A DNA stretch of 55,095 nt from the NCBI GenBank assembly GCA_016191205.1, contig JACPPB010000005.1, positions 96,102 through 151,196 on the forward strand. The letters run 5' to 3'. The translations under genes were made by a program, and so were the position numbers. Numbering within the stretch: position 1 is the first letter of the stretch; every line of letters starts with the position of its first letter. Shown here piece after piece: positions 54,550-55,095 of this stretch. The DNA comes from Gammaproteobacteria bacterium (GTDB lineage Bacteria > Pseudomonadota > Gammaproteobacteria > Pseudomonadales > Porticoccaceae). The notes below the pieces were generated by a model, which was not told the DNA's origin, made no database searches, and saw nothing but the letters and a program-made list of their open reading frames with translations.

Positions 54550-55095
54550 GTCTGAAAGCGCTCCGGAGTGTACCAGCGGCACACCGCCTGCTCCATTTTT
54601 GCGGCGAGGGCGCTCGCGGCGACGCGGGGTTCGAAGCCCAGCCCACGCGCGATATCCGCCACCCGCTCGCCCGGCACCAGGCAAACCGGGCGCGGCATCG
54701 AGCCGTCCGCGCGTTCCAGCAGTTGACTCAGCGCGCGCAAAACTTCGCCGCTGTGGGCGACCAGCAGCAGCGGGCCGGGCGCCGCCAGCGCGGCGGCCAG
54801 CGCCGGCTCCCAGCGCCGCTCCGGCACCCGCCGGTACACCTCACAGTAATGCACGCTGGCGCCGCGCTCACGCAGACCGGCGCGCAACGCATCGCGCCCG
54901 CCGACGCCGCGAAAAATCACCAGCGTCTGTCCCTGGACAGCCTGCAATTCGGGCAGTTTGAGGAGTCCTTCGGTGTTCGCCTCGGACGGATGCCGGGCGC
55001 TGATGCCCCAGCCCTCGCGCAGTGCCGCGGCGGTCGCGGCGCCGACCGCGAAAATCGGCACGCGGGTCGGGACCAGTCCCGCCGCCGCCAGTTGC
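54546..55095 (-). CDS. hemD: Uroporphyrinogen-III synthase (5' end outside the window)
   Basis: Cyclises and inverts ring D of hydroxymethylbilane to uroporphyrinogen III. The C-terminal 182 residues are present: VPIFAVGAATAAALREGWG, the LVIFRGVGGRDALRAGL block and the conserved end. The frame stays open to the window edge (reading QLAAAGLVPTRV before VPIFAVG), so the annotated part is partial. It heads hemD-hemX-hemY with overlapping codons; hemC is expected just beyond the edge. Confidence 0.92.
   Translation of the reverse strand, partial: QLAAAGLVPTRVPIFAVGAATAAALREGWGISARHPSEANTEGLLKLPELQAVQGQTLVIFRGVGGRDALRAGLRERGASVHYCEVYRRVPERRWEPALAAALAAPGPLLLVAHSGEVLRALSQLLERADGSMPRPVCLVPGERVADIARGLGFEPRVAASALAAKMEQAVCRWYTPERFQT

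Overview
The window is GC-rich chromosomal DNA from a gammaproteobacterium. The evidence is gene order: pckA-hslO-hslR-yrfG-nudE beside mrcA, divergent from pilMNOPQ-aroK-aroB; orn divergent from rsgA-psd; and hemD-hemX-hemY. Genus cannot be fixed from the sequence. The set of CoA-transferases, a Baeyer-Villiger-type monooxygenase, an acyl-CoA dehydrogenase and a luciferase-like oxidoreductase suggests an environmental degrader of lipids or cyclic compounds.

Layout. 1-4.4 kb: zwf-gnd (oxidative pentose phosphate), miaE, a glutathione transferase and a DUF1289 protein, all on the minus strand. 4.6-7.2 kb: acnB. 7.6-8.8 kb: a two-gene iron-uptake operon (FTR1 permease and periplasmic cupredoxin) behind a good Fur box. 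8.8-12.4 kb: purT, trhP, a J-domain membrane protein and tRNA-Arg(CCU). 12.6-19.4 kb: an accessory block with two secreted proteins, a subtilisin-like protease with DUF11 repeats and an SdrD-B-like protein. A DsbA-family pseudogene without its CXXC and a MITE-like element lie between them. 19.7-27 kb: a plus-strand catabolic cluster (monooxygenase, CoA-transferase, serine esterase, LLM oxidoreductase, nitroreductase, and a second CoA-transferase broken by an in-frame TAG). 27-32.3 kb: transglutaminase-like protein, aldo/keto reductase, peroxiredoxin, desaturase and acyl-CoA dehydrogenase. 32.4-55.1 kb: mostly core genes, including orn/rsgA/psd, an HD-GYP protein, hemE, aroB, aroK, pilQPONM, mrcA, cysQ-like, nudE, yrfG, hslR, hslO, pckA, hemY, hemX and the 3' part of hemD.

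The most interesting signal is not a gene. The two secreted-protein genes share a long homologous 5' leader. Inside each leader is a structured element whose conserved blocks and helix order resemble the GEMM (cyclic-di-GMP-I) riboswitch family. In both copies it sits at almost the same distance from the start codon (259 and 257 nt). Farther upstream both carry a phased CCGT(T) repeat with identical 19- and 21-bp spacing, and a related pair lies upstream of the HD-GYP gene. That HD-GYP protein has lost the His of its HD dyad and one further conserved His. Together with the type IV pilus operon, this suggests a cyclic-dinucleotide-controlled surface/secretion module. The match is by eye and needs a covariance-model search.
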